NCBI RefSeq assembly: GCF_000934725.1
Contig: NZ_JYNS01000007.1
Location: forward strand, 166,160 to 230,159
Direction of reading: 5' to 3'
From: Methyloterricola oryzae
Lineage (GTDB): Bacteria; Pseudomonadota; Gammaproteobacteria; Methylococcales; Methylococcaceae
DNA length: 64,000 nt
Position 1 is the first letter of the stretch; the number at the start of each line of letters is the position of its first letter. The translations under genes and the position numbers were made by a program. Of the stretch, positions 42,741 through 53,586 are shown one piece after another. Below the pieces are notes generated by a model. It searched no databases. It saw only the letters and a program-made list of their open reading frames with translations, and was not told the DNA's origin.

Positions 42741-45554
42741 ATGGACAAGACCTACGACCCCCACGCCATCGAACAACGCCTCTATCAGGACTGGGAGACC
42801 GGCCAGCATTTCGCCGCCAGCGGCGATGGCCCCGCCTACTGCATCATGATCCCGCCGCCCAACGTTACCGGCAGCCTGCACATGGGCCACGCCTTCCAGG
42901 ACACGGTGATGGACATCCTCACCCGCTACCACCGCATGAAGGGCGACCGCACCCTGTGGCAGGTGGGCACGGACCATGCCGGCATCGCCACCCAGATGGT
43001 GGTGGAGCGCCAGCTCAATGGCGAGGGCAAGACGCGCCACGATCTGGGTCGCGAGGCTTTCGTGGAGCGCGTGTGGGAGTGGAAGGCCCAGTCCGGAGGC
43101 ACCATCACCCGGCAGTTGCGGCGCATGGGCACGTCCCTGGACTGGTCGCGGGAGCGCTTCACCATGGACGAGGGCTTGTCCAAAGCCGTGCGCGAGGTGT
43201 TCGTCAGGCTCCACGAGGAGGGTCTGATCTACCGTGGCAAGCGGCTGGTGAACTGGGACCCGGTGCTGCACACGGCGGTGTCCGACCTGGAGGTGATCTC
43301 CCAGGAAGAACAGGGACACCTCTGGCATCTGCGCTACCCGCTGACGGACGGTTCGGGGCATTTGGTCGTGGCCACGACCCGGCCCGAAACCATGCTGGGG
43401 GATACGGCAGTGGCGGTGAACCCGGAAGACGAGCGTTACCAGCACCTCATAGGCAAGACCGTGCGGTTGCCTCTGACTGGCCGGGAAATCCCCATCATCG
43501 CCGATGATTACGTGGACAGAGAGTTCGGCACCGGCTGCGTGAAGATCACTCCGGCCCACGATTTCAATGACTATGCCATCGGGCAGCGGCACGGGCTCCC
43601 GATGATCAATGTTCTCACCAAGAACGCCGAGATCCTGGCGGACACCGAAATTGCGCGGATTCCGGCCAAATACCACAGCCTCGACCGCTACGAAGCCCGC
43701 GATTTAATTGTCCACGACCTGGACGAACTGGGCCTGCTGGAAAAGGTGGATGACCACAAACTGATGGTGCCGCGCGGCGACCGCACCGGGGTAGTGGTGG
43801 AGCCCTACCTCACCGATCAGTGGTTCGTCGACCTGACCCGCGACGTGCAACCCGACGGCCGTCCCGGCGGGCGCAAGGCCATTACCGAGCCGGCCATCGA
43901 CGCGGTGCGCGGCGGCGACATCCAGTTCGTGCCGGACAACTGGAAGAACACCTATTTCCAGTGGCTGGAGAACATCCAGGATTGGTGCATCAGCCGCCAG
44001 ATCTGGTGGGGGCACCGCATCCCCGCCTGGTACGACGAGGCCGGCAATGTCTACGTGGGTGAGTCCGAGGCGGCGGTGCGCGCCAAGTTCGGCCTGCCCG
44101 CCGACCTGCCCCTGAAGCAGGACGATGACGTGCTGGACACCTGGTTCTCCTCCGCCCTGTGGCCGTTTTCCACCCTGGGCTGGCCGGAGCAGACGCCGGA
44201 ACTCAAGACTTTCTACCCCACCAGCGTGCTGGTCACGGGCTTCGACATCATCTTCTTCTGGGTCGCCCGGATGATCATGTTTGGCCTCAAGTTCATGGGC
44301 GACGTGCCCTTCCGCCAGGTCTACATCCACGGCCTGGTGCGCGACGCCGAAGGCCAGAAGATGTCCAAGTCCAAGGGCAATGTGCTCGATCCCATTGACC
44401 TCATTGACGGTATCAGCCTGGATGACCTGCTGGAGAAGCGCACCTCGGGTCTGATGCAGCCCAAGATGGCCGAGCGCATCACCAAGCAGACGAGAAAGGA
44501 CTTCCCCGAGGGCATTCCCTCCTACGGAACCGACGCCCTGCGCTACACCTTCGCGTCCCTGGCTTCCACTGGCCGCGACATCCGCTTCGATCTGAAGCGC
44601 GTGGAGGGTTACCGCAATTTCTGCAACAAGCTGTGGAACGCGGCGCGCTACGTGCTGATGAATACCGAAGGCCAGGATACCGGGCTGGGGGATTTGCCCT
44701 GCCGCTACAGCGCGCCGGATATCTGGATTCGGGATTGCCTGCGCGGCACGGCGGCGGACATGGCCGATCATCTCGCCGAATACCGCTTCGACCTGGCGGC
44801 CCAGGCGCTCTATGAATTCGTCTGGAACACCTATTGCGACTGGTATCTGGAGATGTCCAAGATTACCTTGCAGTCCGGCGACGAAGCGGCGCAGCGCGGC
44901 ACGCGGCAGACCCTGGTGCGGGTTCTGGAAGAAACCTTGCGCCTCGCCCATCCCTTCATGCCTTTCATCACCGAGGAGATCTGGCAGCGCGTCGCCCCAC
45001 TGGCAGGACAGTCGGGCGCCACCATCATGACCCAGCCCTATCCCGACACGGAACGTCATCGACCCGCCGGAGACATCGCTTCTGCGATCTCTTGGGTGAT
45101 CGATTTTATTTTGGGCGTGCGCCGTATCCGCGGCGAGATGAACATCCCGCCGGGCAAGCTCCTGCCGGTCCTGTTGGAAAACGGTCAGGACAGCGACCGT
45201 CATCGTTTGGAAGCGCACGGTGAACTGGTGAGCAAGCTCGCCCGCCTGGAGCACATCGAGTGGGTCGAACCGGGCCAGCAGGCCCCGGAGTCGGCGATCG
45301 CACTGCTCGGCGAGATGCGCATCCTGATCCCCATGCGCGGCCTCATCGACAAGGATGCGGAACTGGCGCGCCTGCACAAGGAGATTCAGCGCATCGAGAA
45401 GGATTTGCCGCGCATCGAAGGCAAGCTCAACGACCCCAGCTTCATGGACAAGGCGCCGCCGCAGGTGGTGGAAAAGGAGCGCGGCAAGCTGGCGGAACTG
45501 CAATCGAGCCTAAACCAGTTGCGTGAGCAGGCCCAGAGGATCAGCGCCCTCTGA
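42741..45554 (+). CDS. valS: Valyl-tRNA synthetase
   Basis: A 937-residue class I synthetase that charges tRNA-Val. The HIGH-type motif is at residues 38-50 ([13 protein letters not shown]) and KMSKS is at 540-544. The CP1 editing domain ([19 protein letters not shown]) removes mischarged threonine. The anticodon-binding helices are followed by the C-terminal coiled coil ([20 protein letters not shown]). Length is normal for the family. Confidence 0.97.
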   Translation: MDKTYDPHAIEQRLYQDWETGQHFAASGDGPAYCIMIPPPNVTGSLHMGHAFQDTVMDILTRYHRMKGDRTLWQVGTDHAGIATQMVVERQLNGEGKTRHDLGREAFVERVWEWKAQSGGTITRQLRRMGTSLDWSRERFTMDEGLSKAVREVFVRLHEEGLIYRGKRLVNWDPVLHTAVSDLEVISQEEQGHLWHLRYPLTDGSGHLVVATTRPETMLGDTAVAVNPEDERYQHLIGKTVRLPLTGREIPIIADDYVDREFGTGCVKITPAHDFNDYAIGQRHGLPMINVLTKNAEILADTEIARIPAKYHSLDRYEARDLIVHDLDELGLLEKVDDHKLMVPRGDRTGVVVEPYLTDQWFVDLTRDVQPDGRPGGRKAITEPAIDAVRGGDIQFVPDNWKNTYFQWLENIQDWCISRQIWWGHRIPAWYDEAGNVYVGESEAAVRAKFGLPADLPLKQDDDVLDTWFSSALWPFSTLGWPEQTPELKTFYPTSVLVTGFDIIFFWVARMIMFGLKFMGDVPFRQVYIHGLVRDAEGQKMSKSKGNVLDPIDLIDGISLDDLLEKRTSGLMQPKMAERITKQTRKDFPEGIPSYGTDALRYTFASLASTGRDIRFDLKRVEGYRNFCNKLWNAARYVLMNTEGQDTGLGDLPCRYSAPDIWIRDCLRGTAADMADHLAEYRFDLAAQALYEFVWNTYCDWYLEMSKITLQSGDEAAQRGTRQTLVRVLEETLRLAHPFMPFITEEIWQRVAPLAGQSGATIMTQPYPDTERHRPAGDIASAISWVIDFILGVRRIRGEMNIPPGKLLPVLLENGQDSDRHRLEAHGELVSKLARLEHIEWVEPGQQAPESAIALLGEMRILIPMRGLIDKDAELARLHKEIQRIEKDLPRIEGKLNDPSFMDKAPPQVVEKERGKLAELQSSLNQLREQAQRISAL

Positions 45555-45678
45555 TTGGATCACGGCCCCATCGATGGGCGATGCAGGACCAGCGCGGTTT
45601 TTTGACCGGGCCGACTAGACTTTCTGTCTTGAAACTGCAATGGTTGCGGGCATGCAAGGAGCGTGAAACCTATTGGCC

Positions 45679-47211
45679 ATGAACTTGAAATTTGACGACA
45701 TCAGTTCAGCAGAGTCCGTCACGCTTGCCGCTCCCGTAAAAGCGGCGGCCGCCACGCTCCCGACGACACTGGAGGAATGGGTCGCCTGGCTGCAGGACCA
45801 GGAGATGCCCATTTTCTCGCGCACGGTGCAACGCCTGAATGCGGCGGCCCAAGACCGCAGGGCCGGCGTGATGGAGATTTCCCGCATCATCCTGGAAGAT
45901 CCTTCGCTCACCGCCAAGCTGCTGAAGTTGAGCAACAGCACCTATTACAATCCCAGCCGCCAGAACCTGGCCACCGTGACCCGGGCCATGGTGGTCATCG
46001 GCCTGAACCCCATCTGCGACCTGGCCATCGCCTGCTCCTTCATCGAGACCATCCTCAACCAGCGCAACAAGGACCGCGTCAACCAGGAAATCGCCCGTTC
46101 TCTGCACGCGGCGGTGCAGGCCAAGGCCTTGGCCGTCATGTGCAAGGATCCCGTGCCGGAAGAAGTCTTCATCGCCGCCTTGCTGCATAACATCGGTCAC
46201 ATCGCCTTCTGGTGTTTCGAGCAGGAACAGGGGAAGCGGATCGGCAGACTGATGGATGAGCAGAACATGGATCCCGACCAAGCCGAAAAGTCGGTGCTTG
46301 GATTCAAGCTCAAGCAACTGGGTTCTGCCCTGGGCAAGACCTGGAAATTGGGCGGATTGATCGGTGATACCTTCTCCACGAGCGTCCCGTCCTCACGCCG
46401 CAGTGAATGCGTCCGATTGGGCTGCGAGGTGGCGCGACTGTCGGCCAAGGGGTGGGAGGATCCCGAGTTGCATCGGGTGCAACTCAAGATGGCCGAGATC
46501 TCTGGGCACCCGCCCAAGGAAATCGAAGCCCTGGTGAAGTCCAACACGGGCAACGCGGTAAAACTGGCGAATCAGTTTGGCGCCACGGCCGCCGTGCCCT
46601 TCATCCCCAAGGTGGAAAAATCTCTGGTTGCCGGCGTGGAGTTAGAGTCCGAACAGGAGTCGCCTGGCACGGAGGAGGTCCAGGAAGACAAGAACCAGGT
46701 CACGGTGCTGCAAGTGGTGCAGGAGATTTCCAACGCCCTGGCCAGCGACTTCAACCTGAACCTGGTATTCCAGATGATCATCGAGGGCATCTATCTGAGC
46801 CTGCGCATGGACCGTGTGCTGTTCGCCCTGATGACGCCGGATCGCCGCGTCCTCAAGGAAAAGTCCAGTCTTGGCTGGCCGGAAACGAACCGGCAAAGCC
46901 TGTTGCAAATTCCGGCGGCGGGCGTGCCGGAAAACCTGTTTTCCCATGCCGTCAACCGCAATCAGGCCATCTGGGCACGCAAGGAGGCGTCGCACCCCCT
47001 CTACGAGCGCTACACCCCTTGGATCGCCACGCACATGGGCTCCCACGAATGCCTGATTTCCCCCTTCGGCCTCAACAACAAGGTGATAGGCTGCTTCTAC
47101 GCGGACCGGGCCTTGCACCACGAACCCATGAATCAGGCGATATTCGAGGCCTTCAAGCAGATCACCCAGCAGGCCAACATCGCGCTCAAGCTGTCCCAAC
47201 TCCAGAACTGA
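45679..47211 (+). CDS. HDOD domain protein with C-terminal GAF-like domain
   Basis: A 510-residue signalling protein. Residues about 25-225 are an HDOD domain (NAAAQDRRAGVMEISRIILEDPSLTAKLLKLSNS, then LLHNIGHIAFW). Residues about 345-505 look like a GAF domain (LQVVQEISNALASDFNLNLVFQMIIEGIYLSL; FALMTPDRRVLKEKS; VIGCFYADR). No output domain is visible. An in-frame TTG at 45673 sits closer to AAGGAG than the ATG at 45679, so the start is uncertain by two residues. Upstream of pilB by about 125 bp. Confidence 0.85.
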   Translation: MNLKFDDISSAESVTLAAPVKAAAATLPTTLEEWVAWLQDQEMPIFSRTVQRLNAAAQDRRAGVMEISRIILEDPSLTAKLLKLSNSTYYNPSRQNLATVTRAMVVIGLNPICDLAIACSFIETILNQRNKDRVNQEIARSLHAAVQAKALAVMCKDPVPEEVFIAALLHNIGHIAFWCFEQEQGKRIGRLMDEQNMDPDQAEKSVLGFKLKQLGSALGKTWKLGGLIGDTFSTSVPSSRRSECVRLGCEVARLSAKGWEDPELHRVQLKMAEISGHPPKEIEALVKSNTGNAVKLANQFGATAAVPFIPKVEKSLVAGVELESEQESPGTEEVQEDKNQVTVLQVVQEISNALASDFNLNLVFQMIIEGIYLSLRMDRVLFALMTPDRRVLKEKSSLGWPETNRQSLLQIPAAGVPENLFSHAVNRNQAIWARKEASHPLYERYTPWIATHMGSHECLISPFGLNNKVIGCFYADRALHHEPMNQAIFEAFKQITQQANIALKLSQLQN

Positions 47212-47335
47212 GGACGGCCTCGCCCCCGCGCAGGCCGCGGCCCCCCGGTTGTTCAAATTCCAAGGCTTGAACTAGTATTAGTCGGGTGTCAAACTCGCCG
47301 CCTGTTCCCTGAATCGCGTGCCTCGCCGCTAAGAC

Positions 47336-49054
47336 ATGGTCGCTTCCCCTTCATCATCGGCGCAACTGTCAGGACTTGCCAGAAGCCTGGTCAAGGAAGG
47401 CTTGCTCACCGAAGCCGAAGCGCAGATCCATCTGGAGCAGGCTCAGACCCGGCGCATGCTGTTCGTCAGCTATCTGGTCGCCAACAAGATCCTCGACTCC
47501 AAGACCATCGCGGCCAATGTGTCCAAGGAGTTTGGCGTCCCCCAGTTTGATCTGGACGTGCTGTCCACGGACGTGATGCCCATCAAGCTGGTGAGCGAGA
47601 AGCTGATTCGCCAGCACCACCTGATCCCCCTGTTCAAGCGCGGCAACCGCCTGTTCGTGGCGGTGGCGGACCCAACCAATTTCCAGGCGCTGGACGAAAT
47701 CAAGTTCCACACCCGGCTGTCCGCCGAGAGCATCGTCGTCGAGGAAGACAAGCTCACCAAGCTGATCGACACCGCCCTGGAGGCCGCCGACACCTCCATG
47801 CGCGATCTCATCGACGCCGATCTGGACAATCTGCAGATCACCGGCGGCGACGAGATCGACAACCGGCCCGAGGCTGAAAGCAGCGATGTTGACGACGCGC
47901 CCATCGTGCGCTTCGTCAACAAGGTGCTGCTGGACGCCATCAAGAAGGGCGCGTCGGATATCCATATCGAACCCTACGAGAAGAATTTCCGCATCCGATT
48001 CCGCCACGACGGCATGCTACATGAGGTGGCGGCGCCGCCGGCCAACCTGGCTAACCGCATCGCCGCGCGCCTGAAGGTCATGTCCCGCATGGACATTGCC
48101 GAGCGCCGCGTCCCCCAGGACGGCCGCATCAAGATGGCATTATCCCGCAACCGGGCCATCGACTTCCGTGTCAACACCTATCCGACCCTGTTCGGCGAGA
48201 AGATCGTCCTGCGTATCCTCGACCCCACCAGCGCCCAGCTGGGCATCGAAAAGCTGGGGTTCGAGCCGGAACAGCAGGAGAACTTTCTCAACGCCATCCA
48301 GAAGCCCTACGGCATGATCCTGGTGACCGGCCCGACCGGCAGCGGTAAGACCGTCACCTTGTACACCGCCCTCAATATTCTCAATACCTCTGACGTCAAT
48401 ATCTCCACCGCCGAGGACCCGGTGGAAATCACCGTGCCCGGCATCAACCAGGTGAACGTCAACGTCAAGACTGGCCTCACCTTCGCCGAGGCGCTCAGGG
48501 CCTTCCTGCGTCAGGACCCGGATATCATCATGGTGGGTGAGATTCGAGACCTGGAAACTGCCGAGATCGCCGTCAAGGCGGCGCAAACCGGTCACATGGT
48601 GCTCTCGACCCTGCATACCAACGACGCCCCGCAGACCCTCAACCGTTTGCTGCAAATGGGCATACCGGCTTTCAATATCGCCTCCTCGGTGCTGCTGATC
48701 ATGGCCCAGCGTCTGGCCCGGCGCCTGTGCGAGAACTGTAAGCGGGAAGAGAAGCTCCCGCCCGAAGTGCTGCTGGACGCGGGCTTCAAGGAGTCGGAGA
48801 TCGACAACCTGATCGTGTTCGGCCCCGAAGGCTGCGACAAGTGCGTCAAGGGCTACAAGGGTCGCGTCGGTATCTACCAGGTCATGCCCATCACCGAGTC
48901 CCTCAACCGCATCATCCTGGAAGGCGGTAACGTCATGCAGATCAGCGAGCAGGCCAAGCGCGAGGGCGTCTCAAACCTGCGCGAATCAGGCTTGAAGAAG
49001 GTGCGCGCCGGTATTACCAGTCTGGAAGAAATCGATCGGGTGACCCGAGAATAA
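47336..49054 (+). CDS. pilB: Type IV pilus extension ATPase
   Basis: A 572-residue secretion ATPase that powers pilus assembly. The N-terminal MSHEN/GSPII_E_N domain precedes the catalytic domain with Walker A GPTGSGKT (332-339). After it come the Asp box (VNISTAEDPVEI), Walker B (DPDIIMVGEIRD) and His box (GHMVLSTLHTND). The tetracysteine zinc motif is intact: C465-x2-C468 and C500-x2-C503. It is 4 bp before pilC. Confidence 0.97.
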   Translation: MVASPSSSAQLSGLARSLVKEGLLTEAEAQIHLEQAQTRRMLFVSYLVANKILDSKTIAANVSKEFGVPQFDLDVLSTDVMPIKLVSEKLIRQHHLIPLFKRGNRLFVAVADPTNFQALDEIKFHTRLSAESIVVEEDKLTKLIDTALEAADTSMRDLIDADLDNLQITGGDEIDNRPEAESSDVDDAPIVRFVNKVLLDAIKKGASDIHIEPYEKNFRIRFRHDGMLHEVAAPPANLANRIAARLKVMSRMDIAERRVPQDGRIKMALSRNRAIDFRVNTYPTLFGEKIVLRILDPTSAQLGIEKLGFEPEQQENFLNAIQKPYGMILVTGPTGSGKTVTLYTALNILNTSDVNISTAEDPVEITVPGINQVNVNVKTGLTFAEALRAFLRQDPDIIMVGEIRDLETAEIAVKAAQTGHMVLSTLHTNDAPQTLNRLLQMGIPAFNIASSVLLIMAQRLARRLCENCKREEKLPPEVLLDAGFKESEIDNLIVFGPEGCDKCVKGYKGRVGIYQVMPITESLNRIILEGGNVMQISEQAKREGVSNLRESGLKKVRAGITSLEEIDRVTRE

Positions 49055-49058
49055 GGAC

Positions 49059-50273
49059 ATGGCCAAAGAAGAACTGACGCTTTTCGTCTGGGAAGGGACC
49101 GACCGCGCCGGCGCGCGCATGAAGGGGGAAGTTTCCTCCCGCAGCGAGAACACCGTGCGCGCGGAACTGCGCCGTCAAGGCATCAAGGTCATCAAGGTCA
49201 AGAAGAAGCCCAAGCCCCTTTTCACCGCGCGCAAGAAAAAGATCATCCCCAAGGACATCGCGGTGTTCAGCCGCCAGCTCGCCACCATGCTCAGCGCCGG
49301 CGTGCCCTTGGTGCAGGCCTTCGACATCGTCGGGCGCGGCCACGAGAACCCGAGCATGCAAGAATTGCTCATGAGCATCAAGGCCGACATCGAGGGCGGC
49401 AGCCCCCTGGCGGAAGCCTTGGGCAAACACCCCCTGTATTTCGACGAGCTCTTCTGCAACCTGGTGCACGCGGGCGAGATGGCCGGCGTGTTGGAAACCT
49501 TATTGCACAAGATCGCAGACTACAAGGAAAAGACTGAGTCCCTCAAGGGCAAGATCAAAAAGGCACTCACCTACCCGACTGCAGTCCTCGTGGTAGCCGT
49601 GATCGTTACCGCCATCCTGCTAGTGTTCGTGGTGCCCCAGTTCGAAGATTTGTTCAAGGGGTTCGGCGCCGACCTGCCAGCCTTCACCCAGATGGTGGTG
49701 AGCATGTCGCGCTTTCTGCGTGACTACTGGTACATCATCGCCGGCATCCTGATCGTCGCGGGTTTCGTCCTCGCAAACCTGAAGCGACGCTCTCTGGCTT
49801 TCAACCATGGACTGGACCGGCTGATCCTGAAGATTCCGGTGATCGGGGAAATCATGCGTAAGGCGGCCATCGCCCGCTTCGCCCGCACCCTCGCCACCAT
49901 GTCGGCGGCCGGCGTGCCCCTGGTGGAAGCCTTGCAATCCGTGGCGGGCGCCACGGGCAACATCGTCTATGGCACCGCGGTGCTGCAGATGCGCGACGAA
50001 GTGTCCACGGGCCACCAGTTGCAGATGACCATGCGCCAGACCAACCTGTTCCCCAACATGGTGATCCAGATGGTCGCCATCGGCGAGGAATCCGGCTCAA
50101 TCGACAGCATGCTGTCAAAGGTGGCCGACTTCTTCGAGGAAGAAGTGGATAACGCTGTGGACTCCCTCAGCAGCCTGCTGGAGCCCATGATCATGGCCTT
50201 CCTGGGCGTGGTGGTGGGCGGCCTGGTGATTGCCATGTACCTGCCCATCTTCAAGCTGGGATCAGTCGTCTAA
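49059..50273 (+). CDS. pilC: Type IV pilus inner-membrane platform protein
   Basis: A 404-residue inner-membrane protein with two GSPII_F domains (VFSRQLATMLSAGVPLVQAFDI and RFARTLATMSAAGVPLVEALQS) and three membrane helices (about 170-192, 220-240, 375-397). It couples PilB to the growing pilus. The gene is 4 bp after pilB. Confidence 0.96.
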   Translation: MAKEELTLFVWEGTDRAGARMKGEVSSRSENTVRAELRRQGIKVIKVKKKPKPLFTARKKKIIPKDIAVFSRQLATMLSAGVPLVQAFDIVGRGHENPSMQELLMSIKADIEGGSPLAEALGKHPLYFDELFCNLVHAGEMAGVLETLLHKIADYKEKTESLKGKIKKALTYPTAVLVVAVIVTAILLVFVVPQFEDLFKGFGADLPAFTQMVVSMSRFLRDYWYIIAGILIVAGFVLANLKRRSLAFNHGLDRLILKIPVIGEIMRKAAIARFARTLATMSAAGVPLVEALQSVAGATGNIVYGTAVLQMRDEVSTGHQLQMTMRQTNLFPNMVIQMVAIGEESGSIDSMLSKVADFFEEEVDNAVDSLSSLLEPMIMAFLGVVVGGLVIAMYLPIFKLGSVV

Positions 50274-50286
50274 ACCCTCTAATCCC

Positions 50287-51165
50287 TTGGACATCCTGGA
50301 TCTTTTGCAGGCCAGTCCGGCCTGGCTGGTGACCGCCACAAGCCTGCTGGGGCTGATCGTCGGCAGCTTTCTGAATGTCGTCGTCCACCGCCTGCCGCGC
50401 ATGCTGGAGCGGGCATGGAAGCAGGAATGCCAGGCTTTCCTGGGACTGGAAAGCAGCGACACGCCCGAAGCCGCATTCAGTCTCGTCGCTCCCGGCTCCC
50501 GTTGTCCTCACTGCGGCCATGGCATCCGCGCCCACGAGAATATCCCCATCCTCAGCTATGTGTTCCTGCAAGGCCGCTGTGCCGCCTGCGGCGCGGGCAT
50601 TTCGATCCGCTACCCCGCCATCGAGGCCCTCACCGGCATCGTTTCCGGCGTCGTTGCCTGGCAGATGGGACCGACCGGTGCCATGCTGGCGGCGCTCTGC
50701 CTGAGCTGGACCTTGATCGCCCTGTCCGCCATCGACCTAGAAAAGCAGTTGCTACCCGATGCGATCACCCTACCCTTCCTGTGGCTGGGCCTGCTGCTGA
50801 GTCTGTCCGGGAGTTTCACCGACCCGCGCTCCAGCATCATCGGTGCTGCCGTCGGCTATCTGAGCCTTTGGTCGGTCTATCAGGCTTTTCGCCTGCTGAC
50901 CGGCAAGGAAGGCATGGGCTTCGGCGATTTCAAGCTGCTGGCGCTGTTCGGCGCTTGGCTTGGCTGGCAGAAACTCCTGCCCATCATCCTCATGGCGTCC
51001 CTGGTGGGCGCTGTGGTGGGCACCTGCATGATCGCGTTCCTGCGCCATCAGCGCAGCGCGCCCATCCCCTTCGGCCCCTACCTGGCGGCAGCCGGTTGGA
51101 TCGTCATGCTCTGGGGCGACCCCATCCTGGACGCCTATCTGCGCTTCGCCGGCCTCGCGCCGTAG
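50287..51165 (+). CDS. pilD: Prepilin leader peptidase / N-methyltransferase
   Basis: A 292-residue polytopic membrane protease that trims and methylates type IV prepilins. The cytoplasmic zinc-binding loop has CPHCGH and CAACGA. The two catalytic aspartates lie in AIDLEKQLLPD and GMGFGDFK. The TTG at 50287 aligns with the start of known PilD proteins; the ATG at 50230 lies 44 bp inside pilC and would add an odd Ser/Cys-rich leader. Confidence 0.93.
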   Translation: MDILDLLQASPAWLVTATSLLGLIVGSFLNVVVHRLPRMLERAWKQECQAFLGLESSDTPEAAFSLVAPGSRCPHCGHGIRAHENIPILSYVFLQGRCAACGAGISIRYPAIEALTGIVSGVVAWQMGPTGAMLAALCLSWTLIALSAIDLEKQLLPDAITLPFLWLGLLLSLSGSFTDPRSSIIGAAVGYLSLWSVYQAFRLLTGKEGMGFGDFKLLALFGAWLGWQKLLPIILMASLVGAVVGTCMIAFLRHQRSAPIPFGPYLAAAGWIVMLWGDPILDAYLRFAGLAP

Positions 51166-51178
51166 ACCTGAACCCCAC

Positions 51179-51787
51179 GTGTTGAAAGTCGGCCTCACCG
51201 GTGGCATAGGCTGCGGCAAGTCAGCCGTGGCCGATCTATTCCGCCGCCTGGACGTGCCAGTGCTGGACGCCGATGAGATCGCCCGCGCCCTGGTGGAACC
51301 GGGCCAGCCGGCCCTGTCCGAGATCGCCGAATCCTTTGGTCCGCAGGCGCTGGATGGCGGGCGCCTGAACCGGGCCTGGCTGCGCGAAACGGTATTCCGC
51401 AATGCCAACGACAAAAAGCGCCTTGAATCGATTCTTCACCCCAGAGTCTACGCCTCCATGGAGGCACAGATGGCCAATCTGGATGCGGCCTACTGCATCC
51501 TAATGGTCCCCTTGTTGCTGGAGACCGGACGGCGCGACTTTGTGGATCGCCTGCTGGTGGTGGACTGCCCGGTGGAGACACAGATCGCCCGGGTCACCCG
51601 ACGGGACGGACTGGACGAGGCCGCTGTGCGCCGCATCATCGAATCCCAGATGGCCCGCGCCGAGCGCCTAGCCGCGGCCAACGATCTGATTGAGAACGAC
51701 GGCGACCTCGAGGCCTTGGAAGCGCGCGTCGCAAAACTGCACCTGAGGTACCTGGAAACCGGGAAGTCCCTCGGCCAACTTGACTAA
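51179..51787 (+). CDS. coaE: Dephospho-CoA kinase
   Basis: A 202-residue P-loop kinase for the last step of coenzyme A synthesis. Walker A GLTGGIGCGKS starts at residue 5. Further family segments are LDADEIARALVEPG and the lid-region MVPLLLETG plus RVTRRDG. The start is GTG followed by TTG. The order pilD-coaE-zapD is common in Gammaproteobacteria. Confidence 0.95.
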   Translation: MLKVGLTGGIGCGKSAVADLFRRLDVPVLDADEIARALVEPGQPALSEIAESFGPQALDGGRLNRAWLRETVFRNANDKKRLESILHPRVYASMEAQMANLDAAYCILMVPLLLETGRRDFVDRLLVVDCPVETQIARVTRRDGLDEAAVRRIIESQMARAERLAAANDLIENDGDLEALEARVAKLHLRYLETGKSLGQLD

Positions 51788-51870
51788 TCACGGCCATCGG
51801 TCAAAATGGCGAACTGAAAAGGACGCCCGCCCTCACTAATTCAAAACTTCACCAAGACCGGTTTCCCAAC

Positions 51871-52638
51871 TTGAACGATCTGGTTCTGTATGAGTTTCCG
51901 TTGAACGAACGGATTCGCGTGTTCATGCGCCTCGAGCAACTGTTTCAGCAGGTTGATCATTTCATGGGCGGCAACACGATCTGGGAGAGCCGGGCGGTCA
52001 TTGCGACCCTGCTGGAAATCCTGACCATCTTCAGCCGCAACGATCTCAAGTCGGAAACGCTCAAGGAACTGGACCGGCATGTTGGCGTGCTCAACAAGCT
52101 CACCGCCAACGACAATATCGATAATGAAAAACTGAACCGGATTCTCGACAGGCTGAACGATATCAGCGACAAGCTGTATGCGACGCCCGGCAAGATTGGC
52201 CACTGGCTGAACGAAAGCGAGTTGTTCAAGAGCATTTCCCAGCGTAGTTCCATACCGGGCGGCACCTGCGCCTTCGACCTGCCCACGTACCATTACTGGC
52301 TGCAGCAAGGCGATGCGCGGCGGCGCGAAGACCTTGCGTCGTGGCTGGCCCCCTTCGCCACCATTCGTGACGCCATCGACCTGGTGCTGAACTTCATCCG
52401 ACGCAGCGCCATTCCCACCATGGAACAGGCGGAAGCCGGGTTCTTCCAGAAGACCCTCGATCACAGCCTGCCCTATCAATTGCTGCGGGTCGGCCTGGAG
52501 CGTACGCAGCCCTATTTCGCCGAAATCAGTGGCGGCAAGCACCGCTTCACCATCCGTTTCATGGTGCCAAGCAGCAGCGAACGGCCCACGCAGAGCGGCG
52601 AGCACGTCGACTTTCAGCTCACCTGCTGCATCCTGTAA
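51871..52638 (+). CDS. zapD: Cell division protein ZapD
   Basis: A 255-residue FtsZ-bundling protein. It begins YEFPLNERIRVFMRLEQLFQQ and continues through NELTKLNRILDRL-like helices to a C-terminal beta domain (GGKHRFTIRF and CCIL end). The start is TTG at 51871; no in-frame ATG precedes the conserved N-terminus, which would otherwise be lost. It is the conserved neighbour of coaE. Confidence 0.92.
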   Translation: MNDLVLYEFPLNERIRVFMRLEQLFQQVDHFMGGNTIWESRAVIATLLEILTIFSRNDLKSETLKELDRHVGVLNKLTANDNIDNEKLNRILDRLNDISDKLYATPGKIGHWLNESELFKSISQRSSIPGGTCAFDLPTYHYWLQQGDARRREDLASWLAPFATIRDAIDLVLNFIRRSAIPTMEQAEAGFFQKTLDHSLPYQLLRVGLERTQPYFAEISGGKHRFTIRFMVPSSSERPTQSGEHVDFQLTCCIL

Positions 52639-52655
52639 TCAGGCACCTGGCGAAA

Positions 52656-53483
52656 ATGGCGAGCCAGCAAACGCTGATCATCGAAGCGGGCAGGACCGAA
52701 CGGCATTACTGGCGGGATCTGTGGCGCTACCGGGAACTGTTCTACTTCCTGGCTTGGCGCGATGTGCTGGTCCGTTACAAGCAAACGGTCATAGGCGTCG
52801 TATGGGCCGTGGTACGACCGGTATTGACCATGCTGGTGTTCACGGTGATCTTCGGCAAGCTGGCGAAGCTGCCTTCGGAAGGCGCCCCCTACCCCATCCT
52901 GGTGTTCAGCGCCATGCTGCCCTGGCAGTTCTTCGCGAACGCCTTCACGGAAGCCGGCAACAGTCTCATATCCAACGCGAACATGATCTCCAAGGTCTAT
53001 TTCCCACGTCTGATCGTGCCCACCAGCGCCGTCATCGTCAGCTTCGCGGATTTCCTCATTTCCGCTATCCTGCTGGCAGGACTCATGGCTTGGTACCGGT
53101 ATCTTCCGGACTGGCGTATCCTGACCCTGCCGGCCTTCATCCTCATGGGTTTCGCAGCCGCCATGGGAGCAGGGCTGTGGATCGCCGCGCTCAACGTCAA
53201 ATACCGCGATTTCCGCTACATCATTCCGTTCGTGGTGCAATTCGGCTTGTACGTGTCGCCTGTGGGGTTTACCAGCGCCATCGTCCCGGAAGATTGGCGT
53301 CTGCTGTATTCCCTCAACCCCATGGTCGGCGTGATCGACGGGTTCCGCTGGGCCATCCTGACCGACGACCGCCCCCTGTTGTCGCCCGAATTTCTTGTGT
53401 CCGCGAGCGTGGCTGCCGTGGTCCTGTGCAGCGGCGTGCTTTATTTCCGCCGAACGGAAAAGATCTTTGCCGACATCATTTGA
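52656..53483 (+). CDS. Polysaccharide ABC exporter, permease (Wzm/KpsM type)
   Basis: A 275-residue permease with about six membrane helices. The ABC-2 signature is visible near the N-terminus (LFYFLAWRDVLVRYKQTVIGVVWAVVRP), and later NPMVGVIDGFRW. With the following ATPase it exports a lipid-linked glycan, such as O antigen, across the inner membrane. It is the first gene of an eleven-gene glycan cluster and starts 17 bp after zapD. Confidence 0.92.
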   Translation: MASQQTLIIEAGRTERHYWRDLWRYRELFYFLAWRDVLVRYKQTVIGVVWAVVRPVLTMLVFTVIFGKLAKLPSEGAPYPILVFSAMLPWQFFANAFTEAGNSLISNANMISKVYFPRLIVPTSAVIVSFADFLISAILLAGLMAWYRYLPDWRILTLPAFILMGFAAAMGAGLWIAALNVKYRDFRYIIPFVVQFGLYVSPVGFTSAIVPEDWRLLYSLNPMVGVIDGFRWAILTDDRPLLSPEFLVSASVAAVVLCSGVLYFRRTEKIFADII

Positions 53484-53586
53484 TCCCACGAAATGTGTGC
53501 CTCTCGAACCTTAGTCGATTGTGCCGATGGGGACAATCCCGCATCGAAGCGACTGGACATGACTAGCCCCCTGCTGTAAATCCGCG

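Noticed and set aside
43704..45503. Long minus-strand open frame (599 codons) opposite valS
   Set aside because: It lies entirely antisense to a full-length valyl-tRNA synthetase with intact motifs; long antisense frames are common in GC-rich genes, and this one is a Leu/Val/His-rich shadow with no domain.
47249..47278. Sigma-70-like promoter before pilB (TTGTTC...TAGTAT)
   Set aside because: Only four of six bases match at each box and the spacing is 18 bp; too weak to annotate.
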